Origin: Chryseobacterium pennipullorum
GTDB lineage: Bacteria > Bacteroidota > Bacteroidia > Flavobacteriales > Weeksellaceae
Reading direction: 5' to 3'
Assembly: GCF_003384725.1 (NCBI RefSeq)
Contig: NZ_QNVV01000010.1
Coordinates: forward strand, 62,001-126,000
Length of the DNA: 64,000 bases
The position numbers and the translations under genes were made by a program. The notes below the pieces were generated by a model, which did not search any database, was not told where the DNA came from, and saw nothing but the letters and a program-made list of their open reading frames with translations. This document shows, one piece after another, positions 26,628-35,530 of this stretch; positions within the stretch are counted from its first letter, which is position 1, and every line of letters starts with the position of its first letter.

Positions 26628-27146
26628 TTAAGGTTGAATGTTCGCCGTGAACGTTAATTTGATCGGAGCTTTTTCTACGTTTGCATAAACGTCTGCAAAT
26701 TTCTGAACGTTCCCGTCAAAGTTTGTAGAATCGAAATGCAATGTGATTTTACCTTTTTTACCTGGTAGAATTGGTTCTTTTGTAAAATCAGGAGCAGTAC
26801 ATCCGCATCCTGGCTTTACTTCAGAAATAACCAATGGGTTTTTCCCTGTATTAGTCACTTCATATACGTGCTCTACTTTATCTCCTTTTTTGATTTTTCC
26901 AAAATCGAAGTTGCTTTCAGATAAAGCGATAGAAGTAGATGGCTGGTTTGAAACCGGTGCAGCCGCTTCACCTGCAACCGGTGCAGCAGTAGAATCAGCC
27001 ATTACCGGAGCTTCAACAGCAGTAGAATCTGTAATTACAGTTTCAGTACCCTGCATTTCTTTGTTTTCTTTTTTACATGAAACTAAACCAAAGCTTATGA
27101 TCGATAAGGCGATAATTGATAACGTCTTTTTGTTTACTTTTTTCAT
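26628..27146 (-). CDS. DUF1573 domain lipoprotein
   Basis: The product has 172 residues counted from the ATG at 27144-27146; a longer frame reaches 27182. A lipoprotein signal peptide ends at the cysteine of GLVSCKK. An Ala/Pro/Thr-rich linker (about 30-75) leads to a DUF1573 domain (about 80-170) with the typical SNFDFGKIKKGDKVEHVYEV and KPGCGCTAPDF motifs; this is an immunoglobulin-like fold whose CGC cysteines are conserved. The function is unknown. The gene sits between nusB and yajC, a common flavobacterial arrangement. Confidence 0.85.
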   Translation of the reverse strand: MKKVNKKTLSIIALSIISFGLVSCKKENKEMQGTETVITDSTAVEAPVMADSTAAPVAGEAAAPVSNQPSTSIALSESNFDFGKIKKGDKVEHVYEVTNTGKNPLVISEVKPGCGCTAPDFTKEPILPGKKGKITLHFDSTNFDGNVQKFADVYANVEKAPIKLTFTANIQP

Positions 27147-27183
27147 ATTTTCTAAAATGTGTTCACGAATCTCTGATTTCATT

Positions 27184-28089
27184 TTATATTCTATTTTGAT
27201 CTTTACAATATTTATCTAAAATACCATTAATAAAGATATTGGAACGGTCTGTAGCAAATACTTTTGCAATTTCAATATATTCATTAATAATAACTCTTGA
27301 AGGGGTCAGGGCAAAATTATCCAGTTCAGTGATCGCGGTTGATAAGATTACTTTATCCATTAGAGAAACTCTCTCCAGATCCCAGTTCTCCAATCTTTCT
27401 TCAAGCTTTTTTTCGTTGATCTCCCAGTTATTCAGGGTATCTCTCAGCAATTTGCCTGCGAAAATTTTATCATCTTCATCTTTAATCACTTTGATTAAAG
27501 TTCTGCTTTCTTCATCTTCTCTCAGGAAGCCTATGGTCTTCTGTACCATCGAATTGGCAATATGAATATCATCATACCATGACAATTCCTTATCTCCAAG
27601 ATAATCGTGGAAGTCTTCGTTCTCAGCAATATATCTTAAGAATAATTTTCCGATAAATTTCTGATCATCCTCGAAAGAATAGCCTTCTTCTTTCATAAAG
27701 TCCTGATAACGTTTTCCCGCAGTGATTCTTTGGAAAGTCTTTACCAGCAAATCATCATGCATATCCCATTTCAATTGCTTATGCTGGCCGGTAAAAAATA
27801 ATCTCTCCGGGTTTTCTTCCAGCTTTATCAATACCTGATTGTTGATGAATTTTTGGTTAGGATTAATATCTGCATCAGTTTTAAGAAACTTATTCTTCCC
27901 GATTTCAATCTGATGTTCAGCAAGGTCCTTAAGTCCTACTAAGAAATTAAGCTGATAGATATAGAGATAATAGATTTTCTCTATTCCGGTAAACATGTTT
28001 TTCTCTAAAACATCAAACTTTACAGGATTCTGATAGTATGAATACACTGTCTGTACTACTTTTTCACGGATTTGTCGTCTTCCTAACAT
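27184..28089 (-). CDS. nusB: Transcription antitermination protein NusB
   Basis: NusB with NusE binds boxA RNA and prevents early termination of rRNA transcription. The 301-residue protein is about twice the usual length, as is normal in flavobacteria, with the N-terminal signature MLGRRQIREKVVQTVYSYYQ and the C-terminal NusB core ending in LTPSRVIINEYIEIAKVFATDRSNIFINGILDK. The extra middle region is helical and acidic. It is the first gene of the nusB-DUF1573-yajC group, divergent from the ABC exporter gene. Confidence 0.9.
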   Translation of the reverse strand: MLGRRQIREKVVQTVYSYYQNPVKFDVLEKNMFTGIEKIYYLYIYQLNFLVGLKDLAEHQIEIGKNKFLKTDADINPNQKFINNQVLIKLEENPERLFFTGQHKQLKWDMHDDLLVKTFQRITAGKRYQDFMKEEGYSFEDDQKFIGKLFLRYIAENEDFHDYLGDKELSWYDDIHIANSMVQKTIGFLREDEESRTLIKVIKDEDDKIFAGKLLRDTLNNWEINEKKLEERLENWDLERVSLMDKVILSTAITELDNFALTPSRVIINEYIEIAKVFATDRSNIFINGILDKYCKDQNRI

Positions 28090-28110
28090 TCAAAGAGCTT
28101 TTTATGGGTG

Positions 28111-28118
28111 CAAAGATA
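28111..28118 (-). promoter_or_regulatory. Putative -7 box (TATCTTTG) of nusB
   Basis: The minus-strand octamer fits TAnnTTTG and lies 22 bases before the nusB start. No -33 box is clear. Confidence 0.4.
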
Positions 28119-28162
28119 CAAAATTTAAAATTGATGAAATTCGTAGTGTGATCACATTTTCG

Positions 28163-28170
28163 TAATTTTG
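28163..28170 (+). promoter_or_regulatory. Possible -7 box (TAATTTTG) of the ABC exporter gene
   Basis: The octamer fits TAnnTTTG but ends only ten bases before the ATG at 28180, so the leader would be very short. Confidence 0.3.
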
Positions 28171-28179
28171 TCAAACTTT

Positions 28180-29841
28180 ATGAAAGCGCTAAAAACCTTA
28201 AACCCTCATTTTTGGAAACACAAAATACTTTTGTTTTGGGGAGTACTCTTTATCATTGCCAGTAATTTTTTCAATATATATAAAGTTCAGTTTGTAGGAA
28301 AATCTGTGGATGAACTTACCAAAAGTGGAAATCTGGGTTTCAATCAGCAGGTTTTGATCTATGTTGGGATCATTGTCGGCTGCTCGCTTCTGACAGGAGT
28401 TTTCACGTTCATGATGCGGCAAACCATTATTGTAGCGTCCAGAAGAATAGAATACGAACTTAAAAATAAAATTTACAGACATTATCAGGATCTTTCTTTG
28501 ACAGACTATAAGCAGACGACCATTGGAGATCTGATGAACAGGCTCAGTGAAGATGTCGTTGCTGTAAGGATGTATCTTGGCCCGGGAGTTATGTATGTTG
28601 CCAACCTCATTGTCCTGGTTATCATCACAGCTATTTATATGGTAAAGACAGATGCTTCCATGACCTTATGGACATTGCTGCCACTTCCTATTTTATCATA
28701 CGCTATATATAAAGTAAGTTCCATCATCAACAAAAAGTCGAAGATTATGCAGAAAAGCCAGTCTGCCATTTCAACTTTTGTTCAGGACAGCTTTTCCGGA
28801 ATTCGGGTGGTGAAATTTTTTGCGAGAGAAAAGTACATTGAAAAAAATTATGGTATTAAAGTAACAGATTATCAGAACAAGGCATTGGATCTTGCCAAAA
28901 CGGAAGCTTATTTTTTCACCATTATTTTATTTGTGATCGGATTGCTGAACGTTGCCATTATCTGGATCGGTGGAGGGAAATACATTGCAGGAGAATTAAG
29001 CATCGGTAAAATTGCAGATTTCTTTATGTATATCAACACACTGATTTTCCCGTTTTCTATGGTAGGCTGGGTTACTTCTATCAACCAGAGAGCTGAAGCT
29101 TCCATGCAGAGGATCAATGATTTTATGGACAAAAAATCGGAAATCGTCAATACCAATTTTGATACTTATCCGATCCGGGGTGATATTGAATTCAGAAATG
29201 TGTCTTATACCTATCCTAATACAGGAATTAAGGCACTTGATAACTTAAGTTTCACCATCAAGGCAGGAGAATCTTTAGCCATTATGGGCAAAACGGGGAG
29301 TGGAAAATCAACGGTTGCCTTACTGTTGTGCAGGCTTATAGATCCCACTGAAGGTGAGATTCTAATCGATGGCCGCAACCTTAAGGAACATAACCTGGAC
29401 AACTACCGCAACTTCATCGGGTATATTCCTCAGGAAAGCTATTTATTCTCTGATTCTATTGAAAATAATATAGGTTTTGCAATTGATCACCCGTCTCATG
29501 AGACGGTGGTAGAATATGCAAAAATTGCAGATGTCGATAAGAATATTGTGGAGTTTAAAGAGCAATATAAAACACTTGTTGGTGAACGTGGGGTAATGCT
29601 TTCGGGGGGACAAAAACAGAGAATTTGCATCGCCAGAGCCCTCATAAAGGACCCTAAAATCATAATTTTTGATGATTCGCTATCTGCTCTGGATACGGAA
29701 ACCGAGCAGAATATTCTGGAAAATATCGACAAAAAAATCAGCAACGCGACCTCCATAATTATCACACACAGAGAGTCTAGCGCTCAAAAAGCAGACAAAA
29801 TAATCAACCTCACGGAAATTGCCAATTCTGTAACTGCTTAG
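28180..29841 (+). CDS. ABC exporter half-transporter (fused membrane and ATPase domains)
   Basis: The product has 553 residues counted from the ATG at 28180; an upstream in-frame TTG at 28168 would add four. Residues about 1-305 hold six membrane helices of the type I exporter fold, and 325-545 the ATPase with Walker A (MGKTGSGKST), the Q-loop (YIPQESYLFSDS), the signature LSGGQKQR and Walker B (IIIFDDSLSALD), where the usual Glu after the second Asp is Ser. That residue is catalytic in most ABC ATPases, so this site may be degenerate and pair with a second subunit. The His switch is THRES. The exported substrate is unknown. Confidence 0.88.
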   Translation: MKALKTLNPHFWKHKILLFWGVLFIIASNFFNIYKVQFVGKSVDELTKSGNLGFNQQVLIYVGIIVGCSLLTGVFTFMMRQTIIVASRRIEYELKNKIYRHYQDLSLTDYKQTTIGDLMNRLSEDVVAVRMYLGPGVMYVANLIVLVIITAIYMVKTDASMTLWTLLPLPILSYAIYKVSSIINKKSKIMQKSQSAISTFVQDSFSGIRVVKFFAREKYIEKNYGIKVTDYQNKALDLAKTEAYFFTIILFVIGLLNVAIIWIGGGKYIAGELSIGKIADFFMYINTLIFPFSMVGWVTSINQRAEASMQRINDFMDKKSEIVNTNFDTYPIRGDIEFRNVSYTYPNTGIKALDNLSFTIKAGESLAIMGKTGSGKSTVALLLCRLIDPTEGEILIDGRNLKEHNLDNYRNFIGYIPQESYLFSDSIENNIGFAIDHPSHETVVEYAKIADVDKNIVEFKEQYKTLVGERGVMLSGGQKQRICIARALIKDPKIIIFDDSLSALDTETEQNILENIDKKISNATSIIITHRESSAQKADKIINLTEIANSVTA

Positions 29842-29881
29842 CCGTTTCGTTCTCAATTGTTAAATAAATCATAAAAAAAAT

Positions 29882-29911
29882 TTTGTGATTAAAAGAATTC
29901 TTTTATATTTG
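29882..29911 (+). promoter_or_regulatory. Promoter of the DUF3276 gene (TTTG-N18-TATATTTG)
   Basis: TTTG at 29882-29885 and TATATTTG at 29904-29911 are both exact matches to the Bacteroidetes consensus with an 18-base spacer. The ATG follows 29 bases after the -7 box. This is the best promoter in the window. Confidence 0.8.
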
Positions 29912-29940
29912 TTCTTAACAAGATTAAAAAATATCTAACA

Positions 29941-30276
29941 ATGAGTGAATACAAGGAACGCCATGAAAATGAGATTTTCACGAAGGTGTTAAAAGCAGGG
30001 AGAAGAACTTATTTCTTTGATGTGCGCGAGACGAAAGCAGGAGATTATTATCTTACGATCACAGAGAGTAAGAAGAATTTCGGAGAGAATGGGGAAGCTA
30101 CATTCGAGAAGCATAAAATTTACCTTTACAAGGAAGATTTTAAGAGTTTTCAGGAGATGTTTAATGAGTCCACAGATTTCATCATTAATGAAAAGGGTGA
30201 GGATGTAATTTCAGAAAAACATGACAAAGACTTTAAGAGCAGATCGTTTACAATTGATTCTGACGACGAAGTTTAA
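29941..30276 (+). CDS. DUF3276 (PUR-like) nucleic-acid-binding protein
   Basis: The 111-residue protein matches the DUF3276 family, whose fold is that of PUR-alpha and binds single-stranded DNA or RNA. The core is about 10-90: IFTKVLKAGRRTYFFDVRET, followed by beta strands with KAGDYYLTITESKK and a helix ending in FNESTDFI. The C-terminus is charged and probably flexible. It is a single gene with a consensus promoter and a strong terminator, suggesting strong expression. The role in the cell is not established; a nucleoid or regulatory function is plausible. Confidence 0.85.
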   Translation: MSEYKERHENEIFTKVLKAGRRTYFFDVRETKAGDYYLTITESKKNFGENGEATFEKHKIYLYKEDFKSFQEMFNESTDFIINEKGEDVISEKHDKDFKSRSFTIDSDDEV

Positions 30277-30297
30277 AAAAAGAATATCTAAAAACAC

Positions 30298-30323
30298 AAG
30301 CATCTGAAAAAGATGCTTTTTTT
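30298..30323 (+). terminator. Rho-independent terminator of the DUF3276 gene
   Basis: The 7-bp stem AGCATCT / AGATGCT with a five-base loop and T run follows the stop codon by 22 bases. Confidence 0.85.
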
Positions 30324-30784
30324 ATGCAATATAGCCAGCTTATGACATTGCACAGAATCCTGTATTTCTTGGCCTTTCGCAAGTGATAAACCCTGGATAA
30401 TACTCCGGCAGATTCCGGATCATCATCTGCAAAGGAAGGAGCAACCTTTCCCTATGTTTGGGATGCACACCGAGTTTGGAAATATTAGGAATTAAGATCA
30501 ATTTTTCAGCAGATGGCTGCAGTCTTGAACTTTTGTATCGTTTTCTTTGACTCCGTTGAAATAACATTCATGGATGAATGGAGATTACTTCGATTTCAAT
30601 ACGAAAAGTATAGATAGAAAAAATTCATCCTCCCCCAAATTTTGCACCTGATTCCTGCTATATCCATCCCGTTTTATTGCCGCAGGGAAAAAAATCAGTG
30701 AAAAAAATATAGAAAATGGTAATTATTCCAGATTAAATAGCTGTAAAAGAAAAAAGTACACTTGTAAAAAGTGTACTTTCTTTG
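30324..30784. other. 461-bp region without a supported gene
   Basis: A 75-codon minus-strand frame (30340-30567) is present but I do not recognise it, and it lacks a promoter motif. The rest is AT-rich. It may hold a decayed gene. The right end borders tRNA-His. Confidence 0.4.
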
Positions 30785-30859
<75 letters not shown>

Positions 30860-30894
30860 GTTTTGTGAGTGCAAATATAGGAGATTTTTCTCAA

Positions 30895-31614
30895 CTACCA
30901 AACAATTCCGTCAAAATTTTTCAAAGAAATTAACTTTTCAGACGTAAAGCCCTCAGCATAAGCAACTCCCGATAATCGCCCTAAATCCTGAGCACGGTAC
31001 GTCAGACTTTCATAAAAGTCTTTTGTGGTGATTGGTGTCTCAGGTTCCTTGGACGCAGGATCATAAAACTGGGTCTTATATGCCATACAGGCAGCAAGTT
31101 TTTTATCCAGATATTCCGAAATGTCGATGACAAACTCTGGTTTGATATCTTTCCACTGAATATAATGGAAAACATGCTTGGGTCTCCATACTTCCTGTGT
31201 TTCTCCTTCCAATACAGTATCAATTTTCCTCAATCCGGACAAAAAGCACGCATCAGACACTAATTTCGCTCCTTTTGCATGATCCGGATGTCTATCATCA
31301 ATCGCATTCGCCAAGACGATTTCCGGCCTGTATTTGCGAATCATTTTTACGATTCTTAATTGGTATTCTTCAGAGTTGACTAGAAAGCCATCTTTCATCC
31401 CAAGATTTTCTCTTGCAGAAAGTCCTAAGATTTCAGCAGCATCTGCCGCTTCAGCTTTTCTTGTTTCATCGGTACCTCTTGTTCCAAGTTCTCCTCTTGT
31501 AAGATCTACCACAACACATTTTTTTCCTTCTGAGACCATTTTAGCAATGGTTCCGCCACATCCCAGCTCTACGTCATCCGGGTGGGCTCCAAAAGCAAGT
31601 ATATCAGTTTTCAT
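30895..31614 (-). CDS. bshB1: Bacillithiol biosynthesis deacetylase BshB1
   Basis: BshB1 removes the acetyl group from GlcNAc-malate in the second step of bacillithiol synthesis, the main low-weight thiol of many Firmicutes and Bacteroidetes. The 239-residue protein has the zinc-binding LmbE-type motif FGAHPDDVELGCGG at the N-terminus, DLTRGELGTRGT, and the second metal motif DDRHPDHAKGAKL, followed by the family's typical FHYIQWKDIKPEFVIDIS and the C-terminal AYKTQFYDP and YAEGF stretches. The other pathway genes (bshA, bshC) are not in this window. The start at 31614 is the natural one. Confidence 0.93.
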   Translation of the reverse strand: MKTDILAFGAHPDDVELGCGGTIAKMVSEGKKCVVVDLTRGELGTRGTDETRKAEAADAAEILGLSARENLGMKDGFLVNSEEYQLRIVKMIRKYRPEIVLANAIDDRHPDHAKGAKLVSDACFLSGLRKIDTVLEGETQEVWRPKHVFHYIQWKDIKPEFVIDISEYLDKKLAACMAYKTQFYDPASKEPETPITTKDFYESLTYRAQDLGRLSGVAYAEGFTSEKLISLKNFDGIVW

Positions 31615-31726
31615 ATGCAGAATATCATATTTTTTATAAGGTCATGTGCAATCGCTATCATCATTGGTATTTTTGATAAGAAATTTCGGTAATGCGATTT
31701 CATAAAATCAAAGATAAGTTTAAAAT

Positions 31727-31762
31727 AAAAACTTCCCAAACATTACGAATGGGAAGTTTTAA
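31727..31762 (-). terminator. Rho-independent terminator of the TPR protein gene
   Basis: The stem AAAACTTCCCA / TGGGAAGTTTT with an 11-base loop lies 22 bases beyond the stop of the gene at 31785 and ends in a T run on the minus strand. Confidence 0.8.
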
Positions 31763-31784
31763 TATCGCTAATTTAAATTTTAAA

Positions 31785-33419
31785 TTATTTGTTGATCTCT
31801 GCATTTAATTTTACAGCATCCTGGTAAGTAGGATCAAGCTGCAAAGATTTAGCAACGTAATCTTTAGCTTTGGCAAGATCAGCATCTTTGCTCATATATG
31901 CTACTGCAAAATAAGCATAAGCCAGAGTCTGTTTGTTAGCTTCCATATCCGCAGGCTTTACAGTGCTGATGAATTTCTCATAAGCAATTTTTGCAGCATC
32001 ATTATTTCCTGCCTGCTGGTAAGAGTATCCTTGGCTATAATATGCCGGAGCCCAATCTGGTAAAAGAACGGACATTTTCTGCCATGTAAGGATCGCTCCA
32101 TTCCAGTTTTTAGCTTCCTGATACGCAGTTGCCAGTTTGAATAGAGCATCAGAATCCTGACTGTTGGCAGCAACCTGCTTTTTCAGTGCTTCAATAGCCG
32201 GGTTTGTAGGTCCTTTATCTACTTCTGCCTGAGAAGTGCCTCCGCCTCCTGCAATGTTAGCAAGCTCTAGATCCCACTTCATGGTTTCATCCTTAGCAGC
32301 TTTGGCAATAGCAATTTTTTGTTGAGATTCTGTCATTAAAGCGGTTTTCTTAGCAGCATCAGTCTCCGTTTTTGCCAGACCTGCAGCAATTAGTCCCTGA
32401 AGTCCCTGGTCAGCAGGCTGAATTCTCGTTTTCTCTGCCTGAGAAACGAAAGTATCCATATTCTGCTTTGCATCGGCATAGTTTCCATCAGCATAAGACT
32501 GATACGCTCTCAGTTTAAACTTGATAGGATCTTCAATTTTATCGAAAATTTTATCTAAAACTGCCTTGGAGTTTGTGTAATCTTCATTGGTGAAATATAA
32601 CTTGGAAATTTCCAGTTGAGTATATGGATCTTCGTCAGCATACTTGGTATAGTTGATAAGGTCCTGAGTCGCTTTTGCATTTTGCTGATATCTGATATCA
32701 TATCCTGCCAGTGCTTTGTAAGCAGGTGCATAGGTAGCATCTACAGCAATCGCTTTATCAATGCTTTCTTTTGCATTTTTCCACAACTGAGCAGCCATCC
32801 ATAAAGTTCCCATTCTTGTATAGACAGAAGCTTTATTTTTAGCTAATGGTAAAGCTTTATCATAAGCAGACATAGCATCACCCGGAATTCTCTTTAATCT
32901 GTATGCATCACCTAAGGTGTAATAATAGTAAGCAGGAACTCCTTTTTTCTGAGCTTTTTCAATAGCTTTATTCAGAAACTGGATGGCAAGGTCCGGAGAA
33001 CTGTTTTTTTCAAATATTGTTAATGCTTCTGCTGCTCTGAAAAGTACTTCAGCATCCTTTTCTCTGGAATCTGTTACTACTTTCTGGATCTCAGCGATCG
33101 CACTCTTATCTCCTTTTCCTAATTTAACGGCAGCCAAGCCGATTTTGTTAAGATAGCTTTTGCTGTCTGCAGCCAGACCTTTGTTGAAGCTTTCAATCGC
33201 TTTGGCATAATCCGGTTCTCCTTGTTTTAAGAAAGTATTTCCTAAATAGAAGTAGTTTTCAGCGGTAGGCTCTTTGGCGATCATCGCAGTGAAGTTTGTT
33301 TTTGCCTGAGCAAATTTATCACTGTCTATACTGTTAATACCATCCTGCAATGTCTGTGCAGAGGCAAAACCCGTAAAAAATACTACGGCTGCTCCAAAAG
33401 CAATCTTCTTTACATTCAT
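31785..33419 (-). CDS. Secreted tetratricopeptide repeat protein
   Basis: The product has 544 residues counted from the ATG at 33417-33419; in-frame ATGs at 33425 and 33437 are also possible. A Sec signal peptide (MNVKKIAFGAAVVFFTGFAS) is followed by about ten TPR-like helical pairs spread over the whole length (for example ENYFYLGNTFLKQGEPDYAKA, YYYYTLGDAYRLKRIPGDAM and APAYYSQGYSYQQAGNNDAA). A disordered Gly-rich break (GGGGTSQAEVDKGPT) lies near residue 390. TPR arrays bind proteins, so an envelope assembly role is likely. It follows the PstS-like gene in the same direction by about 110 bases. Confidence 0.8.
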   Translation of the reverse strand: MNVKKIAFGAAVVFFTGFASAQTLQDGINSIDSDKFAQAKTNFTAMIAKEPTAENYFYLGNTFLKQGEPDYAKAIESFNKGLAADSKSYLNKIGLAAVKLGKGDKSAIAEIQKVVTDSREKDAEVLFRAAEALTIFEKNSSPDLAIQFLNKAIEKAQKKGVPAYYYYTLGDAYRLKRIPGDAMSAYDKALPLAKNKASVYTRMGTLWMAAQLWKNAKESIDKAIAVDATYAPAYKALAGYDIRYQQNAKATQDLINYTKYADEDPYTQLEISKLYFTNEDYTNSKAVLDKIFDKIEDPIKFKLRAYQSYADGNYADAKQNMDTFVSQAEKTRIQPADQGLQGLIAAGLAKTETDAAKKTALMTESQQKIAIAKAAKDETMKWDLELANIAGGGGTSQAEVDKGPTNPAIEALKKQVAANSQDSDALFKLATAYQEAKNWNGAILTWQKMSVLLPDWAPAYYSQGYSYQQAGNNDAAKIAYEKFISTVKPADMEANKQTLAYAYFAVAYMSKDADLAKAKDYVAKSLQLDPTYQDAVKLNAEINK

Positions 33420-33529
33420 ATTCATTATATCTTTCATTTTATAATTTCTAATAATTGAGTTATATTATACACAATTTTCAGACCAAAACACTATTTTTTG
33501 TAAGGGTCCAATGTGAAATTTAATACTTT

Positions 33530-34399
33530 TTAACGCATCTGTACCTCTCTCTTATAGATGTTATAAGGCTGCAATCCTTCTTTTTGAACAATTTTCTGTC
33601 CTAAGTGAGTACAGGAAAACCTGATAAACCCGTTGGCAATATTAAAATTACCCTCATTGGCGAGGAAATACAGGACTCTTGTAAAAGGATATTCCATTGA
33701 CCGAAGACCTTCAAAATCCGCAGTGTAGGATTTCCCTTTATCTACTACAGGAAGAACTTTAACCATTTCTCTAAGCTTTTCCGAAGTTTTGTCATAAGGA
33801 CGGCTAAAAGTATTAAGCCCTATCACTCCAATCTTGTCAGGGTACTTACCCAGCTCTTCAATGATTTTCTGATTCCCGGGGATGATGGAAAATTTAAGCT
33901 CTTTGGGTTGTTTTTTTAGTTTTTCAGCAACAAAGTTGAGATTACTGGAATTGGTTCCGTCAAAGATAAATTCTTTTTTATCAGACAGAAGCCCGGCATT
34001 GATCTCATCCATTGAAATACTTTCTTTAGGAGAGTCCTTGGGCACTACAAAAACGACTGCATCAGCAGCAAATCTGGCAGGAAGGAACTTCAGATCTGTT
34101 CTCTCCTCAAATGTTTTTATTTCCTCAGGATTAAGATTCCTGGACATCACTACGACTTTTGCATTGCCGTGAAGCAGATCCAGAAAACCTAAATCTTCTT
34201 TCTTTGTCTCCACTTTAATATTTGTTTCCGGATAATTGATCATATACCCATCTGCTAAAGCTTCTGTAACACTTTGAAAAGATTCGTCGGTTAAAATGGT
34301 AAGATCACCTTTGTGATAAGAGGGAGATTTCTCTTCTTTTTTGCAGCCGGCAAGTATGCCCAGAATAAAAACTGCTGCAATTTTAAAACTACTCTTCAT
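33530..34399 (-). CDS. PstS-like substrate-binding lipoprotein
   Basis: The product has 289 residues counted from the ATG at 34397-34399, which opens a lipoprotein signal peptide (FILGILAGCKK); the frame continues to 34483 but that part is not native. The mature protein resembles phosphate-type binding proteins: DLTILTDESFQSVTEALADGY, the DINAG-like DEINAG loop and the GTNSSNLNFV stretch. No phosphate transporter genes (pstC, pstA, pstB) lie nearby. It sits between a small membrane protein gene that overlaps its start by 11 bases and a TPR gene, next to the tonB/exb group. The ligand is unknown. Confidence 0.72.
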   Translation of the reverse strand: MKSSFKIAAVFILGILAGCKKEEKSPSYHKGDLTILTDESFQSVTEALADGYMINYPETNIKVETKKEDLGFLDLLHGNAKVVVMSRNLNPEEIKTFEERTDLKFLPARFAADAVVFVVPKDSPKESISMDEINAGLLSDKKEFIFDGTNSSNLNFVAEKLKKQPKELKFSIIPGNQKIIEELGKYPDKIGVIGLNTFSRPYDKTSEKLREMVKVLPVVDKGKSYTADFEGLRSMEYPFTRVLYFLANEGNFNIANGFIRFSCTHLGQKIVQKEGLQPYNIYKREVQMR

Positions 34400-34586
34400 T
34401 TCCCGATTTTTTGATTCTTGAGATTGCTCTGTAAATTCTGAAGATCCCATAAATAATGAGCAGACCTCCCAATGCATATGCAACGGCAGGCTCCAGAATG
34501 GTAAAGAAGAATTTGTAGATAATCACTACAATTCCTAAAACAATATAAAACAATCCCGTAACGAGGGATAACCAATTGAACATCAT
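34389..34586 (-). CDS. Small membrane protein of unknown function
   Basis: A 65-residue protein with two membrane segments (about 5-27 and 30-52) and a basic C-terminal end (RIYRAISRIKKSGNEE). The start could also be the second ATG, at 34583. It overlaps the PstS-like gene by 11 bases and begins behind the tonB terminator, so it is probably co-translated with the PstS-like gene. I do not recognise a family. Confidence 0.6.
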   Translation of the reverse strand: MMFNWLSLVTGLFYIVLGIVVIIYKFFFTILEPAVAYALGGLLIIYGIFRIYRAISRIKKSGNEE

Positions 34587-34609
34587 GTAACAAAAATACC
34601 AAAAAAAAT

Positions 34610-34638
34610 AAAAAGAGAAGCATAAGCCTCTCTTTTTA
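34610..34638 (-). terminator. Terminator of the exbB-exbD-exbD-tonB operon
   Basis: The 9-bp stem AAAAAGAGA / TCTCTTTTT with a 10-base loop lies 27 bases after the tonB stop and separates this operon from the small membrane protein gene. Confidence 0.75.
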
Positions 34639-34664
34639 TTTATATTCTGAATAAATAAGTCTAA

Positions 34665-35507
34665 TTATTCAAAGTTCATTGTAAATGGTACGCTATAGTA
34701 AGATCTTACGCTTTCTCCATTTCTCTTGGCAGGAGTCCACTTTTTAAGTTTCTTAACTACACGAATCGCTTCACTGTTGAAGTCGCCATTTGGAGATTTC
34801 TCTTCAATGGTTACCCCGGAAACAGTTCCGTCTTTTTCCACAACGAATTTCAGCTTGGCTTTAAGAGTACCTTCACCTCCTTCCATAAGAGAAGTATCGA
34901 AATTATCTCCCAAGAATCTTCTCAATGCTCCCATACCTCCAGGATATTCTGCAGATTGGTCTACATCTTTATAGATCTCGTTGGGATTATTCGCTTTTAC
35001 CTCTACAGTGGTAGCTTTCGTACCCGTAGATGGTGGTGGCGGTGGTGGTGTATATGCCGGAGCTTTTACCCCCTCCTGATTATTCAAACCAGTTGTTGTT
35101 TCCAACTGCTTGGAAATCGGCGGTGGTGGAGTTTCAATTTTCGGAGCTTTTACAGGCTCAGGAACTACGTTCTGAATCACCTCAATTTTTTCCTCTTCTT
35201 TTGGTGGTGGAGGTGGTGGAGGTGGTTCTTCTTCTTTAGGCTGGTCAATGATTGGCTCATCTTCAATAATCTCTACAAGGTCTGCCTTTACTTCCTGCTT
35301 TGGAGGAGCGGTAAGGTTTTTAATTGTAAGATAGATGAACGGAGACAATGCTGCCAAAAGGAATAAAGCGGTTCCGATAATAAAAGATTTCGTCAGAAGT
35401 CTCGGATACTGATGTCTAAGATCATAGGCACCATATTCCTTGTTTCTATTTTCAAATACGATCTCATCTAAAGTAAGATTCGGACCGTATACATTTTCAT
35501 CTGCCAT
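34665..35507 (-). CDS. tonB: Energy transducer TonB
   Basis: TonB carries proton-motive energy from ExbB-ExbD to outer-membrane receptors. The 280-residue protein has a soluble N-terminal stretch of about 35 residues before its single membrane segment (about 38-58), a long Pro/Glu/Lys-rich spacer with polyproline runs (about 80-175), and a C-terminal TonB domain (about 190-280) with the YPGGMGALRRF, KFVVEKDGTVSGV and NGESVRSYYSVPF stretches. The cytoplasmic N-terminus with the EIVFENRNKEYGAYDLR motif is typical of Bacteroidetes TonB. It is the last gene of the operon. Confidence 0.92.
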   Translation of the reverse strand: MADENVYGPNLTLDEIVFENRNKEYGAYDLRHQYPRLLTKSFIIGTALFLLAALSPFIYLTIKNLTAPPKQEVKADLVEIIEDEPIIDQPKEEEPPPPPPPPKEEEKIEVIQNVVPEPVKAPKIETPPPPISKQLETTTGLNNQEGVKAPAYTPPPPPPSTGTKATTVEVKANNPNEIYKDVDQSAEYPGGMGALRRFLGDNFDTSLMEGGEGTLKAKLKFVVEKDGTVSGVTIEEKSPNGDFNSEAIRVVKKLKKWTPAKRNGESVRSYYSVPFTMNFE

Positions 35508-35530
35508 AGATTTACAGTTTTATGGTTAAA

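Noticed and set aside
30340..30567. A 75-codon minus-strand frame beside tRNA-His
   Set aside because: No promoter, no family match and an unusual composition; it may be a remnant but cannot be supported.
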